A DNA stretch of 64,000 nt, taken from contig CM055104.1 in the NCBI GenBank assembly GCA_029204225.1, forward strand, positions 47,252,451 to 47,316,450, written 5' to 3'. The notes beneath the pieces were generated by a model. The model was given only the letters and a program-made list of their open reading frames with translations, searched no databases and was not told the DNA's origin. Position 1 is the first letter of the stretch. The number at the start of each line of letters is the position of its first letter. Positions 33,942 through 47,255 of the stretch are shown here, piece after piece. Source of the DNA: Diphasiastrum complanatum. Lineage: Eukaryota; Streptophyta; Lycopodiopsida; Lycopodiales; Lycopodiaceae. The position numbers and the translations under genes were made by a program.

Positions 33942-35053
33942 AAAGCAAGCAGCAAGGAGTTGGTATGCTAAGCTCAATTCCTTCTTACTTTCTCAAAACT
34001 TTGTTATGAGTGAGTATGATCATTCTCTCTACTTTAGATTGAATGAAAATGATATCACTTTACTTTTGATCTATGTTGATGACATTATCTTAAGTGGTGG
34101 TAACAATCTAGATATAGATGAAATCAAGATGGCACTCAAAAGAGAGTTTGAAATTCAAGATCTTGGTAAACTTCATTATATCTTAGGAATAGAGATTATT
34201 AGAACTTCTAAATCTACATTCATATGTCAAGAAAAGTATGTTAACTCTATTCTAAAAAGGTTTCATATGGAAGATTGTAAAGTTGTTTCTACTCCTATGG
34301 AATCAAATGTAAAGCTAACTACAAGAAGTAATGAAAGATCCTTCAAGGACATTACTCTCTATAGAAAGCTAATAGGATCTCTTATATGGTTAACCATCAC
34401 AAGACCTGATCTAAGCTTTGTGGTTGGTAAACTAAGTCAATTTATGCAAGATCCTAGTGAGGCTCATTGGAAGCTAGGAAAGAGAGTACTTAGATACATC
34501 TCGGGATCTAGAGATTTTGGCATCTTGTATGGAGGTACTACACCTAACCTTTGTGGATTTTCAGATTCAGATTTTGCAGGTGATCAAATGGATAGGAAGT
34601 CAACAAGTGCCTTTGCAATCTATCTTGGAGATGGAGTGGTCTCATGGCTATCAAAGAAGCAACCAACTATCTCTCTATCTTCCACCGAAGCCGAGTACAA
34701 GGCATTAACAACATGCACCAAGGAGATTCTTTGGATCAAGAGGATGTTATTGGATCTTCACTTGCTGGAACCAGAGAAGACTCCAATCATACTTTGTGAT
34801 AACCTTTCAGCCCAAAGCTTGGCAAGCAATCCTGTTTTTCATGCAAGGAGCAAGCACATTGAGATTGCTCACCATTTTGTGAGAGATCAAGTCATTGCCA
34901 AAGAGGTGGAGCTTCAACATGTCTCTTCAAAGGAGTGTGTGGCTGATATCTTCACCAAACCATTGGGAAAGGACCTATATTTAATGCATAGATCTAATCT
35001 TGGAATGTGCTCAAAGACTATGTTGAAACTAGCATCCAATGTTGAAGAGGGAG
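33942..35053 (+). pseudogene. Copia C, right part (reverse transcriptase C-terminus and RNase H)
   Basis: Continues C after D: AAGCAAGCAGCAAGG encodes the KQAARSW of the interrupted reverse transcriptase motif. It then has LLIYVDDIILSGG, ITLYRKLIGSLIW, RNase H FSDSDFAGDQMDRKS, SSTEAEYKAL and the end VADIFTKPLGKD. It equals 39718-40829 of E. The frame is open but detached from its start, so the protein cannot be made. Its stop codon lies inside the next LTR, as in E. Confidence 0.92.
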
Positions 35054-35708
35054 TGTGAAAATTGTCAACATTTCCTAGCTAGTTTGAGGCCTAAATTGGC
35101 TAAAATTGTAAATAGTTTTGGTTCTGGAGTTTCACACGTGTGAACCAGGCCACAATGTTTTTATTTACTGTATTTTTTCAGTATGATGAAGTGTCAAACT
35201 TCATACCCTTCAAAATGAGACCATTTTGATGTATTTTGGTCATATAAGCCATTTTTAGCTATTTTTCCTATATAGGGAATATCTAGGGTCAAGTACCTTC
35301 TAGAGAGAGGAGAGAGAGTCATCTTCCTCATCCATAAATAGTAGGGAAGTCGTGGAGAACAGGTTGGAGAAACCTTTTGTATGCTTCATTGAGATCAATA
35401 GATCATTGTCATTGTTTCTTCCTCCATTGAGAGCATTGTTGTGTGTATTGTCTTCAAGCTATTGTGTATGATCTTAGGTGCTTTCCAAAAGTGGTAGGCT
35501 GATGTATTATGGACTGTATAATGCTATTTTGGGCCGCACTTGATGTTTATGGAAGTTTCCATTTGTGATAAATGCTTTTTGATCAAGTTCTTTGCATTCT
35601 AGGTAGCATAGAATGTGTTGCCAATTCCTAGCTTATGTAGTTTGGAGTGCAAGCATTCAAGCCAATGATCTTGGAGTTTAGATCCACTTAGGATCTGTAT
35701 TTTTCACA
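35054..35708 (+). repeat. LTR shared by C (3') and E (5')
   Basis: Starts TGTGAAAATTGTCAAC and ends TTTTTCACA. Contains the palindrome TTCACACGTGTGAA at 35131-35144, a CCTATATAGGG run near 35268 (possible TATA box) and a GA-rich stretch AGAGAGAGGAGAGAGAG (about 35301). Preceded by purine-rich GAAGAGGGAG. Confidence 0.92.
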
Positions 35709-35720
35709 TGGTATCAGAGC
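35709..35720 (+). promoter_or_regulatory. Element E primer-binding site
   Basis: TGGTATCAGAGC directly abuts the LTR end; initiator-Met tRNA type. Confidence 0.9.
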
Positions 35721-36880
35721 TGGTTGGCTTCTATTTACAGTAAGTATTCCATTTTTGGTGATATTTGGATGTTTGATCAAGTTCTAGCATGATTTTGCAT
35801 TGCTTTGTTGATCAAATCTTACTAACCTTTGTTTTGTGAGTTGAACTTGTGGATCAAAAGCATATTTCAGGTCTATTGAAGATCAGAGGCTGAAAAGAAA
35901 CTATTTTGGATCAAATCATAACACCTAATCATTTGTGATTGTGAGGCTTGTGCATATTCAATACTAACAATGTTCTTTTCAATCCTATTGTTGACAATCT
36001 CCATTCTTGGATGAACACTCTCCTTAAGTGGATGAAACTTCTCCTTAAGTGGATGACAAATGCTCTTTTGAGTGAGTTGTTATTCTCCTAAAGGCTGAGC
36101 AAAGCTCCCATTTGGATGAAAGATCCCCTTTTTTGGGTGAACATATTGTAAGCTCCATTGTGAAGAGCATATTGTAAAGATTGTCATCAATTTTGGCATA
36201 AATTTTGGTGTACTTTGTTGAGCATGTAAGTAACTCTCCTTATGTAATTTGATTGGAGCATTTGCTGGAAGGTGTTAACCATTATGCAAGTGTGTTTCCA
36301 GGTTCTTAACAGGTTGAGGAACATTCTCATGTGAAGTGATCTTAGATCTACATCTAAACACCAAGATTTGACAAGATAGTGAAGCTAGTCTTGTGATTCA
36401 CTAAGTGTGCTCATTCATTCACCTCTAAATCTTGTATTTATCACTTGCTGGAGTTTATAAACTTTTAGAAGTGTGGTTTACATGTGGTTTTATAGGTTGA
36501 ATCAATATCTTAGTGTGTTGATCATATGTTGATCAAGTTTGTTCATTACTAGGTAATCTTGGCATCCTAGTTTTGGGTATTTTCTAAGAATGCAAGTAAC
36601 TCTTCACACCATAACTTGATTTGGTCACTTGCTGGAAAGTTTGAGAGCTTAAGCAAGAGTGTGTTCAGGTTGGTTTGATTTTGTAATCCATTCTTAGTGT
36701 GTGCAAAGTGTTGCATGTGTTTCAATCTTCCTTTCTATGCTTGGAAACCATCTAGGTTCAAGATAGAAGTGTTTTAGGGTCCTAAATCTTCATAGATCTC
36801 TTTATCTATCATTTGTTGAGAGAAAAGTGAGTGCTAAGTGCTTTAGGACAGAACCTAAAAGTTGAAGAAACATTAGAATC
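35721..36880 (+). other. Element E 5' leader (1.16 kb)
   Basis: Long non-coding leader. CTCCTTAAGTGGATGA is duplicated near 36021 and 36042. Two ~95-bp segments (about 36222-36318 and 36588-36680) are diverged repeats of each other. The first runs from a splice-donor-like TGTAAGTAACT to an acceptor-like TGTGTTTCCAG. Whether it is spliced is unknown. Confidence 0.7.
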
Positions 36881-39800
36881 ATGGCTTCCAATGGTGGGAT
36901 CATGCTAGAGTCTAGTGAAAGGTTGAGTTCATCAAACTACTCTACTTGGAAAGTGAGGATGGAGTCCTTACTTGAGTTGAATGAACTCATGGACATAGTT
37001 GCAGAAATTGAAGAGAGACCTCTCACACTTCAAGAGCAACAAAGGTTTGATAAGAAGGCCAAAAGGGCTCTTCATATCATTAAAATGAATGTTACAAATG
37101 AACTTCTCAAGGAAGTTGGAAAGTGTCAAAGTGCAAGTGAGGCATGGAATGCCTTAAAGAAGCTCTTTGAATCAAAGTCCACATCTAGGGTATTGACCCT
37201 AAGGAGACAAATATTTTCTAGTAGGCAAAGAGAGGGTGAAAGTGCTCATGCATTTATCTTGAGAGTTAAGTCCCTAAGTGATGATTTAGCATGCATTGAT
37301 GAGAACATAAAAGATGGTGAAATAGTCCAAGTTATATTGAATGGTTTGCTAAATGAACATGCTAACCTTGTGCAAAGTTTTGCCATTCAAAGAGTCTTGC
37401 CAAGTGTGGTTGACTTGCAAGAAATCTTATTGGCTGAAGAACATAGGTTGCAATCAAAGCTTGATGGTGCATCCTTGCAAGGTGGAGGTGAAGAGGCTTT
37501 CTTCACAAAAGGCAAATTCAAGGGCAAAGGTAAAGGCAAAGGGAAATGGTCCAAAGGTGGTAACTTTGATCATGATGATCACTCTTCCTCTTCCTCTTTT
37601 ACTAAGAACAATAAGTCAAAGTTCAAGTGCTTTTATTGTGGGATAAAAGGTCATTTTGCAAATGAATGTTATAAGAAGAAAAGAGAGCAAGGAGAGAGGC
37701 AAGGAAATCTTACAATAGATGAGGAAGAACATAACACATGTGAATCACTTGTTATGACTTCAAGTTTGTTAGCCAACATAGATGATAATGATCCTTGGTG
37801 GATTGATAGTGGAGCCTCATCTCACATGACAAGACATAAGGAATACTTTACATCCTTATTGTCTTATGAGGGAGAAGGTAACATCATCTACACTGCAAAT
37901 GATGGTCAATGTGACATCAAAGGCATAGGCACTATTCCTATTTCCCTTTCAACAAATAGGAAAGCAAATCTTGAAAATGTTTTGTACATTCCTTCAATCA
38001 CTAAGAATTTGCTTAGTGTAAGTCAAATGATTGACAAAGGACTTGATGTGGAGTTCATTGGAGATGCATGTTTGATAAGTAAATGTGGATCCTTGATTGC
38101 TCAAGGTAGGAGGCATGGTAAACTTTTCAAGCTTGATGCATGTGTGATCTCTAATCATGAAGGATGTATGGCTAGGGAGCAATTGACAAACCAAGAAGTT
38201 TGGCACAAGAGGTTGGGCCATCCCAACTTCAAATCTTTGGAGGTAATAGCAAAGAAAGAGCTTGTTCTTGGTCTCCCTAAAAGTCTTGTTGCAAACAATA
38301 GTGTTTGTGAACATTGTGCCTTGTCCAAATCTCATAGACTTGCTTATTCTAGATCTACTTCTAGATCTAAAGAAGCTTTTCAACTTGTGCATTCTGATAT
38401 TCATTCTTCTAGTACAACTAGCAATGGTGGGGCAAAGATGTATGCAACTTTCATTGATGACTTTAGTAGGTATACTTGGATCTATCTTCTTAAAAGTAAG
38501 GATGAAGTGTTTGCTGCATTTGTCAAGTTCAAGAATGAAATGGAAAACCAATTCAATACAAAGATCAAATGCTTAAGATCTGATAATGGAGGGGAATACA
38601 CCTCAAATAGGTTCAAAGACTTTTGTATAGCACATGGGATTAAGAGGGAGATGTCTAGTCCTAGGACTCCACAACAGAATGGAGTGGCCGAGAGGAAGAA
38701 TAGAACCCTTTGTGAATGTGCCAAGGCAATGAGACTACATGCTAATCTTGCTAAGTCTTTTTGGGGGGAAGCTTTAGCATGTGCTAACTATCTATGTAAT
38801 AGATGGACAAGTGCTTCCTTGGATGGTAAAACTCCTCATGAGGTTCTTTATGGTAGAAGGCCGAGTGTCAAGCATTGTAGGATCTTTGGATGTACATGTT
38901 TTGTCAATATCACACTTGATGATAGAACTAAAGAAGATCCTTCATCAAAGAAGGGTGTGTTTGTTGGCTATAGTGAAGTAAGCAAGGCTTACAAAGTGTA
39001 CATTCCTTCTACAAAGAAAGTTGTCATAAGTAGGGATGTCATCTTTCATGAAGAGAATGTTTCCAATGTTGTTGATGTTGATGTTGATGTGCCTACTAAT
39101 CATCATGATGTGCAAGATGTCTTGGATGAAGATGGAGATGCCACTCCAAAGCAAACTTCAAGGAAGACTCAAAGGCAAAGGGCTAAGCCATCAAGGCTAA
39201 CCTATGATGAAAAAGGAAAGCAAGTGGTGGACAACTCTAACCTTGCTTTTCTTACCTCTTTTGATGAACCAACTTGTGTAGGTGAAGCAATTCAAAAGAA
39301 GGAATGGATCCAAGCCATGGATCATGAGCATCAAGCACTCATCAAAAGCAACACATGGAGGTTGGTAAAGCTTCCAAAGGACAAGAAGGCAATTGGTTGT
39401 AAGTGGATCTTCAAGATCAAGACAAATCAAGATGGATCAATCAACAAGTACAAGGCAAGGTTGGTGGCAAAGGGGTATGCTCAAGAATATGGTATTGACT
39501 ATGATGAGACCTTTGCACCCGTGGCAAAAATGGTAACTATTCGAATCCTAATCTCTCTTGCAACTCTTTATGATTGGGATATGTGGCAAATGGATGTTAC
39601 TAATGCCTTCTTGAATGGTGATCTTGAAGAAGATATTTACATGGAGCAACCCGAGGGCTATGTTTCACATGATGAGCCTAATCATGTGTGCTATCTCCAA
39701 AAGAGTTTGTATGGGCTAAAGCAAGCAGCAAGGAGTTGGTATGCTAAGCTCAATTCCTTCTTACTTTCTCAAAACTTTGTTATGAGTGAGTATGATCATT

Positions 39801-40834
39801 CTCTCTACTTTAGATTGAATGAAAATGATATCACTTTACTTTTGATCTATGTTGATGACATTATCTTAAGTGGTGGTAACAATCTAGATATAGATGAAAT
39901 CAAGATGGCACTCAAAAGAGAGTTTGAAATTCAAGATCTTGGTAAACTTCATTATATCTTAGGAATAGAGATTATTAGAACTTCTAAATCTACATTCATA
40001 TGTCAAGAAAAGTATGTTAACTCTATTCTAAAAAGGTTTCATATGGAAGATTGTAAAGTTGTTTCTACTCCTATGGAATCAAATGTAAAGCTAACTACAA
40101 GAAGTAATGAAAGATCCTTCAAGGACATTACTCTCTATAGAAAGCTAATAGGATCTCTTATATGGTTAACCATCACAAGACCTGATCTAAGCTTTGTGGT
40201 TGGTAAACTAAGTCAATTTATGCAAGATCCTAGTGAGGCTCATTGGAAGCTAGGAAAGAGAGTACTTAGATACATCTCGGGATCTAGAGATTTTGGCATC
40301 TTGTATGGAGGTACTACACCTAACCTTTGTGGATTTTCAGATTCAGATTTTGCAGGTGATCAAATGGATAGGAAGTCAACAAGTGCCTTTGCAATCTATC
40401 TTGGAGATGGAGTGGTCTCATGGCTATCAAAGAAGCAACCAACTATCTCTCTATCTTCCACCGAAGCCGAGTACAAGGCATTAACAACATGCACCAAGGA
40501 GATTCTTTGGATCAAGAGGATGTTATTGGATCTTCACTTGCTGGAACCAGAGAAGACTCCAATCATACTTTGTGATAACCTTTCAGCCCAAAGCTTGGCA
40601 AGCAATCCTGTTTTTCATGCAAGGAGCAAGCACATTGAGATTGCTCACCATTTTGTGAGAGATCAAGTCATTGCCAAAGAGGTGGAGCTTCAACATGTCT
40701 CTTCAAAGGAGTGTGTGGCTGATATCTTCACCAAACCATTGGGAAAGGACCTATATTTAATGCATAGATCTAATCTTGGAATGTGCTCAAAGACTATGTT
40801 GAAACTAGCATCCAATGTTGAAGAGGGAGTGTGA
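36881..40834 (+). CDS. Element E gag-pol polyprotein (Ty1/copia), intact
   Basis: A 1317-residue retrotransposition polyprotein. Gag starts MASNGGIMLESSERLSSSNY and has the YSTWKVRMESLLELNELMDI signature. It is followed by a Lys/Gly-rich stretch and the knuckle CFYCGIKGHFANEC (250-263). Protease is WWIDSGASSH with Asp309. Integrase has HKRLGHPN...CEHCALSK, then Asp506, Asp568 and Glu604 (35-residue gap). Reverse transcriptase has IYVDDII, YVDD at 990-993. RNase H has FSDSDFAGD and SSTEAEYKAL, ending in VADIFTKPLGKD. The last four bases before and including the stop overlap the 3' LTR start (40830-40834). No lesion is visible; probably competent. Confidence 0.95.
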   Translation: MASNGGIMLESSERLSSSNYSTWKVRMESLLELNELMDIVAEIEERPLTLQEQQRFDKKAKRALHIIKMNVTNELLKEVGKCQSASEAWNALKKLFESKSTSRVLTLRRQIFSSRQREGESAHAFILRVKSLSDDLACIDENIKDGEIVQVILNGLLNEHANLVQSFAIQRVLPSVVDLQEILLAEEHRLQSKLDGASLQGGGEEAFFTKGKFKGKGKGKGKWSKGGNFDHDDHSSSSSFTKNNKSKFKCFYCGIKGHFANECYKKKREQGERQGNLTIDEEEHNTCESLVMTSSLLANIDDNDPWWIDSGASSHMTRHKEYFTSLLSYEGEGNIIYTANDGQCDIKGIGTIPISLSTNRKANLENVLYIPSITKNLLSVSQMIDKGLDVEFIGDACLISKCGSLIAQGRRHGKLFKLDACVISNHEGCMAREQLTNQEVWHKRLGHPNFKSLEVIAKKELVLGLPKSLVANNSVCEHCALSKSHRLAYSRSTSRSKEAFQLVHSDIHSSSTTSNGGAKMYATFIDDFSRYTWIYLLKSKDEVFAAFVKFKNEMENQFNTKIKCLRSDNGGEYTSNRFKDFCIAHGIKREMSSPRTPQQNGVAERKNRTLCECAKAMRLHANLAKSFWGEALACANYLCNRWTSASLDGKTPHEVLYGRRPSVKHCRIFGCTCFVNITLDDRTKEDPSSKKGVFVGYSEVSKAYKVYIPSTKKVVISRDVIFHEENVSNVVDVDVDVPTNHHDVQDVLDEDGDATPKQTSRKTQRQRAKPSRLTYDEKGKQVVDNSNLAFLTSFDEPTCVGEAIQKKEWIQAMDHEHQALIKSNTWRLVKLPKDKKAIGCKWIFKIKTNQDGSINKYKARLVAKGYAQEYGIDYDETFAPVAKMVTIRILISLATLYDWDMWQMDVTNAFLNGDLEEDIYMEQPEGYVSHDEPNHVCYLQKSLYGLKQAARSWYAKLNSFLLSQNFVMSEYDHSLYFRLNENDITLLLIYVDDIILSGGNNLDIDEIKMALKREFEIQDLGKLHYILGIEIIRTSKSTFICQEKYVNSILKRFHMEDCKVVSTPMESNVKLTTRSNERSFKDITLYRKLIGSLIWLTITRPDLSFVVGKLSQFMQDPSEAHWKLGKRVLRYISGSRDFGILYGGTTPNLCGFSDSDFAGDQMDRKSTSAFAIYLGDGVVSWLSKKQPTISLSSTEAEYKALTTCTKEILWIKRMLLDLHLLEPEKTPIILCDNLSAQSLASNPVFHARSKHIEIAHHFVRDQVIAKEVELQHVSSKECVADIFTKPLGKDLYLMHRSNLGMCSKTMLKLASNVEEGV

Positions 40835-41484
40835 AAATTGTCAACATTTCCTAGCTAGTTTGAGGCCTAAATTGGCTAAAATTGTAAATAGTTTTGGTTC
40901 TGGAGTTTCACACGTGTGAACCAGGCCACAATGTTTTTATTTACTGTATTTTTTCAGTATGATGAAGTGTCAAACTTCATACCCTTCAAAATGAGACCAT
41001 TTTGATGTATTTTGGTCATATAAGCCATTTTTAGCTATTTTTCCTATATAGGGAATATCTAGGGTCAAGTACCTTCTAGAGAGAGGAGAGAGAGTCATCT
41101 TCCTCATCCATAAATAGTAGGGAAGTCGTGGAGAACAGGTTGGAGAAACCTTTTGTATGCTTCATTGAGATCAATAGATCATTGTCATTGTTTCTTCCTC
41201 CATTGAGAGCATTGTTGTGTGTATTGTCTTCAAGCTATTGTGTATGATCTTAGGTGCTTTCCAAAAGTGGTAGGCTGATGTATTATGGACTGTATAATGC
41301 TATTTTGGGCCGCACTTGATGTTTATGGAAGTTTCCATTTGTGATAAATGCTTTTTGATCAAGTTCTTTGCATTCTAGGTAGCATAGAATGTGTTGCCAA
41401 TTCCTAGCTTATGTAGTTTGGAGTGCAAGCATTCAAGCCAATGATCTTGGAGTTTAGATCCACTTAGGATCTGTATTTTTCACA
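40830..41484 (+). repeat. 3' LTR of element E
   Basis: 655 bp, read as identical to 35054-35708, palindrome at 40907-40920. It ends CACA at 41484; host flank AAACTTAGG follows. Confidence 0.92.
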
Positions 41485-42356
41485 AAACTTAGGTTTAAAA
41501 GCGATAAATTTTTTTAGTTGGATTTCACTCTCTATTAGTTAGTAATATCACCTTCATGTAAAACTCTTACATAAGGTATTGGGTGAAATATTACCTAAGT
41601 TATGAGTTTAAAGTTAAAAAATTGATAATAACTATAATATGAAATTATTCACAAATTTTGGTAGACAATTCAAAAAGCTTCCAGGTACAAATATCCTTAG
41701 AATACACAATTCTAAAATATAATTAATTCATTCGGTTGGAATTAAGATATAGAATGATTTAATCTCAACTCTACCTAGACACTCCTCTTGAGTTAAATGC
41801 CTCTATTTCTAGCATTAAATGCAAGAAATAACAATCATTCATCTTAATAGATATGTTTGTCCCCTATGATAACTGGAGATCCAATCAAAAGAACAGAATA
41901 TTTCGCGAACTATTCGCGACAATTTCACAACATCTGAGGTTTGAACAAGAAACAAAATATTTTGCGACAAGATTCTGTTCGCGAATCTTTCGAGCTTCGA
42001 CAAGAAAGCCACGAACTTCTACAAGAAACTGTTTTGCGAATCTTTCGAGTTGACTGCAAGATAAATTTCGTGAATCCTTCGTGAATCTTTCGAGTTGGTC
42101 ACGAATAGAAATGTTTTGAGTTCGCGTTAGTTTCTTTCTCATCCTTTGTCAAGTAAACTACGCACTTTGTTAGTAGAATCAAGATCTGTCTTTTAAGGTG
42201 TTCTACACAAAAAAAATCTCAATCTTATTTACCCAAATAAGGATGTAACTCTTGCATCACTCCATTTATATTTTGCTTGGAGCTTCAATATAAGCAAAGA
42301 AGTGTCCAAATGAGATGTGTTTGCTACAAGATATAATGGTGTGTTTGATTCTTCTC
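41485..42356. other. Unassigned DNA with a TTCGCGAA-rich cluster
   Basis: AT-rich, no gene seen. From 41895 to 42125 the text TTCGCGAATCTTTCGAG and close variants recur (41979, 42033, 42078), along with TTCGCGAA at 41902 and other TTCGYGAA matches. This is a short degenerate direct repeat rich in CG-centred palindromes. Confidence 0.5.
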
Positions 42357-42641
42357 TCAATTTTTTTCCTCGACACTAATAAATGATTCACTATCATGTT
42401 CAGTGTGTTCTTCCACGTCATGATGCTCATAGACGTTATTTATCAAGTTGTTCATGATTTCAACATCATCTTGAGCACAAAAATCATTTTCAACACTTAA
42501 TCTTGATTTTGAAGAAGAAGAAGAAGTAGGTCGAGGCTGATTTGTTTTGGCATGTTGTTGTTCATCTATTTTCATCATGGCTCTCAATCCCATATGCTCA
42601 CGACGTGATAGTTGATTTATATGTGGCCCATCGTATGCCAA
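42357..42641 (-). CDS. Hypothetical open frame near SET fragment
   Basis: A 94-codon frame with a Ser run (PTSSSSSKSR) and acidic, His-rich C-terminal text (EHHDVEEHTEHDSE). No domain recognised. It lies 320 bp beyond the SET fragment on the same strand and could be a separate gene piece or chance. Confidence 0.2.
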   Translation of the reverse strand: MAYDGPHINQLSRREHMGLRAMMKIDEQQHAKTNQPRPTSSSSSKSRLSVENDFCAQDDVEIMNNLINNVYEHHDVEEHTEHDSESFISVEEKN

Positions 42642-42957
42642 TTTTGTTTTGGATATGGAGTAACTGTTGTCATCGTGCTAGAGCTAGACAACGATTCATA
42701 GTCCTTCAAAGATGGGAAACAAATATTCATCAATTAACATATAAGATTGTTATTCATGAGAATTAAAACTTAAATTAAGATATGCAAATCAAACACCAGA
42801 TCTTAAATTAAGACATGCAACATGAAATTAAAAGAAAAAAACAATTACTTGACATTCAACATAACGTAGCATGGTAAGATTCATGCATTAACTGTACTAG
42901 ATGTATCAATTGGCCAAAAAAAATTTCTCACTAAATAGATAAAATGTATTTTGATAT

Positions 42958-43368
42958 TCACAAGGTACATGCTTGAGTATGGCTCAAAGCCTTTTGTACA
43001 AATCTTGGAAGAGGATGATTGAAACTATATTTGATGAATAGCTCTTCGCCACATTTAATGGGCCTTATCGCACATACCATTACGTATGTACCTTTCGAGT
43101 TCCTAGAAAAGTATTTTTCCTTTCCATTGGTGCGTTCCTCAAAATCACAATTAGTTGATGAAGGGTGACCAATGGAACTATTTATATATGCAACAATATT
43201 TCCATGTTTTTCTGGACGCCCATCAATGTACATGCGATGTGATTTCAAAACATTCTCTCCTTGCATACGCCGCTCTTCCAAAGAACAACCATTGGCATTC
43301 AAGCCATAAACATGAATTCTCCATTGGTGATGACACAGAGCATGCCAAACACCCCAATTGTATTGAGC
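42958..43368 (-). pseudogene. SET-domain protein fragment (C-terminal half of SET)
   Basis: The frame reads from about 43368 (WGVWHALCHHQWRIHVYGLN) to a stop at 42958. Motifs: YIDGRPEKHGNIVAYINSSI, corresponding to the SET signature with the RFINHSC-type loop; then GKEKYFSRNSKGTYVMVCAI; then IKCGEELFIKYSF, the GEEL...Y end of SET. SET domains transfer methyl groups from S-adenosylmethionine to protein lysines. The N-terminal half and post-SET cysteines are not seen. There is no start Met and a stop lies just upstream (43369-43371), so this is either a last exon or a captured or pseudogenised piece. Confidence 0.62.
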
Positions 43369-43493
43369 TCATGCATAAGACATTAATGTGACAACATTGT
43401 TCAAAGAGACATTAATGCTAGTCAAAGAAAATAAACCCAATCTCGCGTTAGGAAAGTGCTCACTTGGCTTGATCATGTACATATGACCCTATT

Positions 43494-44037
43494 ATGACAA
43501 TGATGTTCCACATAATCACTTTGCAAGTGAGTGCTACAAGAAGAAGAGAGATCAAAGATGGTTTGGATGTTCAAGATGCATATGAGGATGCTTTTGTGAT
43601 GTCTTCATGTATGGTTGCTAATGATGGAGATCTAGATCCATGGTGGATTGATAGTGGAGCAAGTTCACACATGACTCTTCACAAAAAGTACTTCACTTCT
43701 TTGTTGGCATATGGAGATGACAAGAGGATGATCTACATGGCCAATGATGGTGAGTGTGCAATCAAAGGATTGGCACAATTCCTATTTCTCTTTCTACAAA
43801 TAGGAATGTTTATTTGGAGGATGTCTTGTTCATTCCATCTATTACCAAGAGTTTACTTAGTGTGAGTCAATTACTAAGTAAAGGCCTCAAAGTTGAGTTT
43901 GATGAAGATTCTTGTATGATCAAAAGAAATGATATCTTGATTGCAAAAGGTAAAAGGCAAGAAAAGTTGTTCAAATTAGATGCTTGTATATTGCTAACCA
44001 AGTTGGATGTGTTGCAAGAGAGCAATGCTACTTACTA
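43494..44037 (+). pseudogene. Copia protease fragment
   Basis: A solitary scrap of copia pol related to E: DPWWIDSGASSHMTLHKKYF, then, after a frameshift near 43770, IGTIPISLSTNRNVYLEDVL, PSITKSLLSVSQLLSKGL and LFKLDACI. It ends before the integrase zinc site. Nothing of gag or pol surrounds it. Confidence 0.85.
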
Positions 44038-44743
<706 letters not shown>

Positions 44744-44781
44744 CTCTCTTTACTCTATATGCAAATAGAAGCTGCATTTTT

Positions 44782-44926
44782 TTCTCATGATGACATCGTT
44801 AATGAATTGAAGAAGGTGATATTATTTTAAAAGAAAATTTTTATGACTTATTCCAATGATATTAATGGACTAAAAAAAGCGAGAATAAAATAATTTCACA
44901 TAAGAGGTAAAATTGTTCAAGAGAGA
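44782..44926 (+). repeat. Dispersed repeat R2, copy a (next to GA tract)
   Basis: From TTCTCATGATGA to GTTCAAGAGA this matches 57621-57765 in the same orientation, sharing GAAGAAGGTGATATTATTTT. Both copies start within 50 bp after a GA-rich tract. Confidence 0.8.
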
Positions 44927-47030
<2,104 letters not shown>

Positions 47031-47255
47031 CCACCGACCAAACCCGCAATCAGTGAATCCCTTAGGGGGCAGCTAGCTCCCCTCTAAAGAAAAGTTAACT
47101 GCCCACCAAAGAATAGTAAATATCTGTAGGCAGCTCAGAAGATAGTCCAGGAAAGGTTTCTTGTGTCAGCATTCTATGATTGAACATAATTTGTTTTTCA
47201 GAAAGCCGTTTTTCTTGAATGCACCAATAAGAGTTTTGACTTCCATTAGAAACGT

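Larger units (their letters stand above)
35054..41484 (+). mobile_element. Element E: complete Ty1/copia retrotransposon
   Basis: LTR 35054-35708, primer-binding site 35709, leader, gag-pol 36881-40834, and LTR 40830-41484. Both LTRs are 655 bp and looked identical. The left LTR also serves as the 3' LTR of body C, so the locus is C-body, LTR, E-body, LTR. No target-site duplication can be tested because C's left end is lost. E and D are sister families: similar protein order and LTR motifs but different sequences. Confidence 0.92.
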
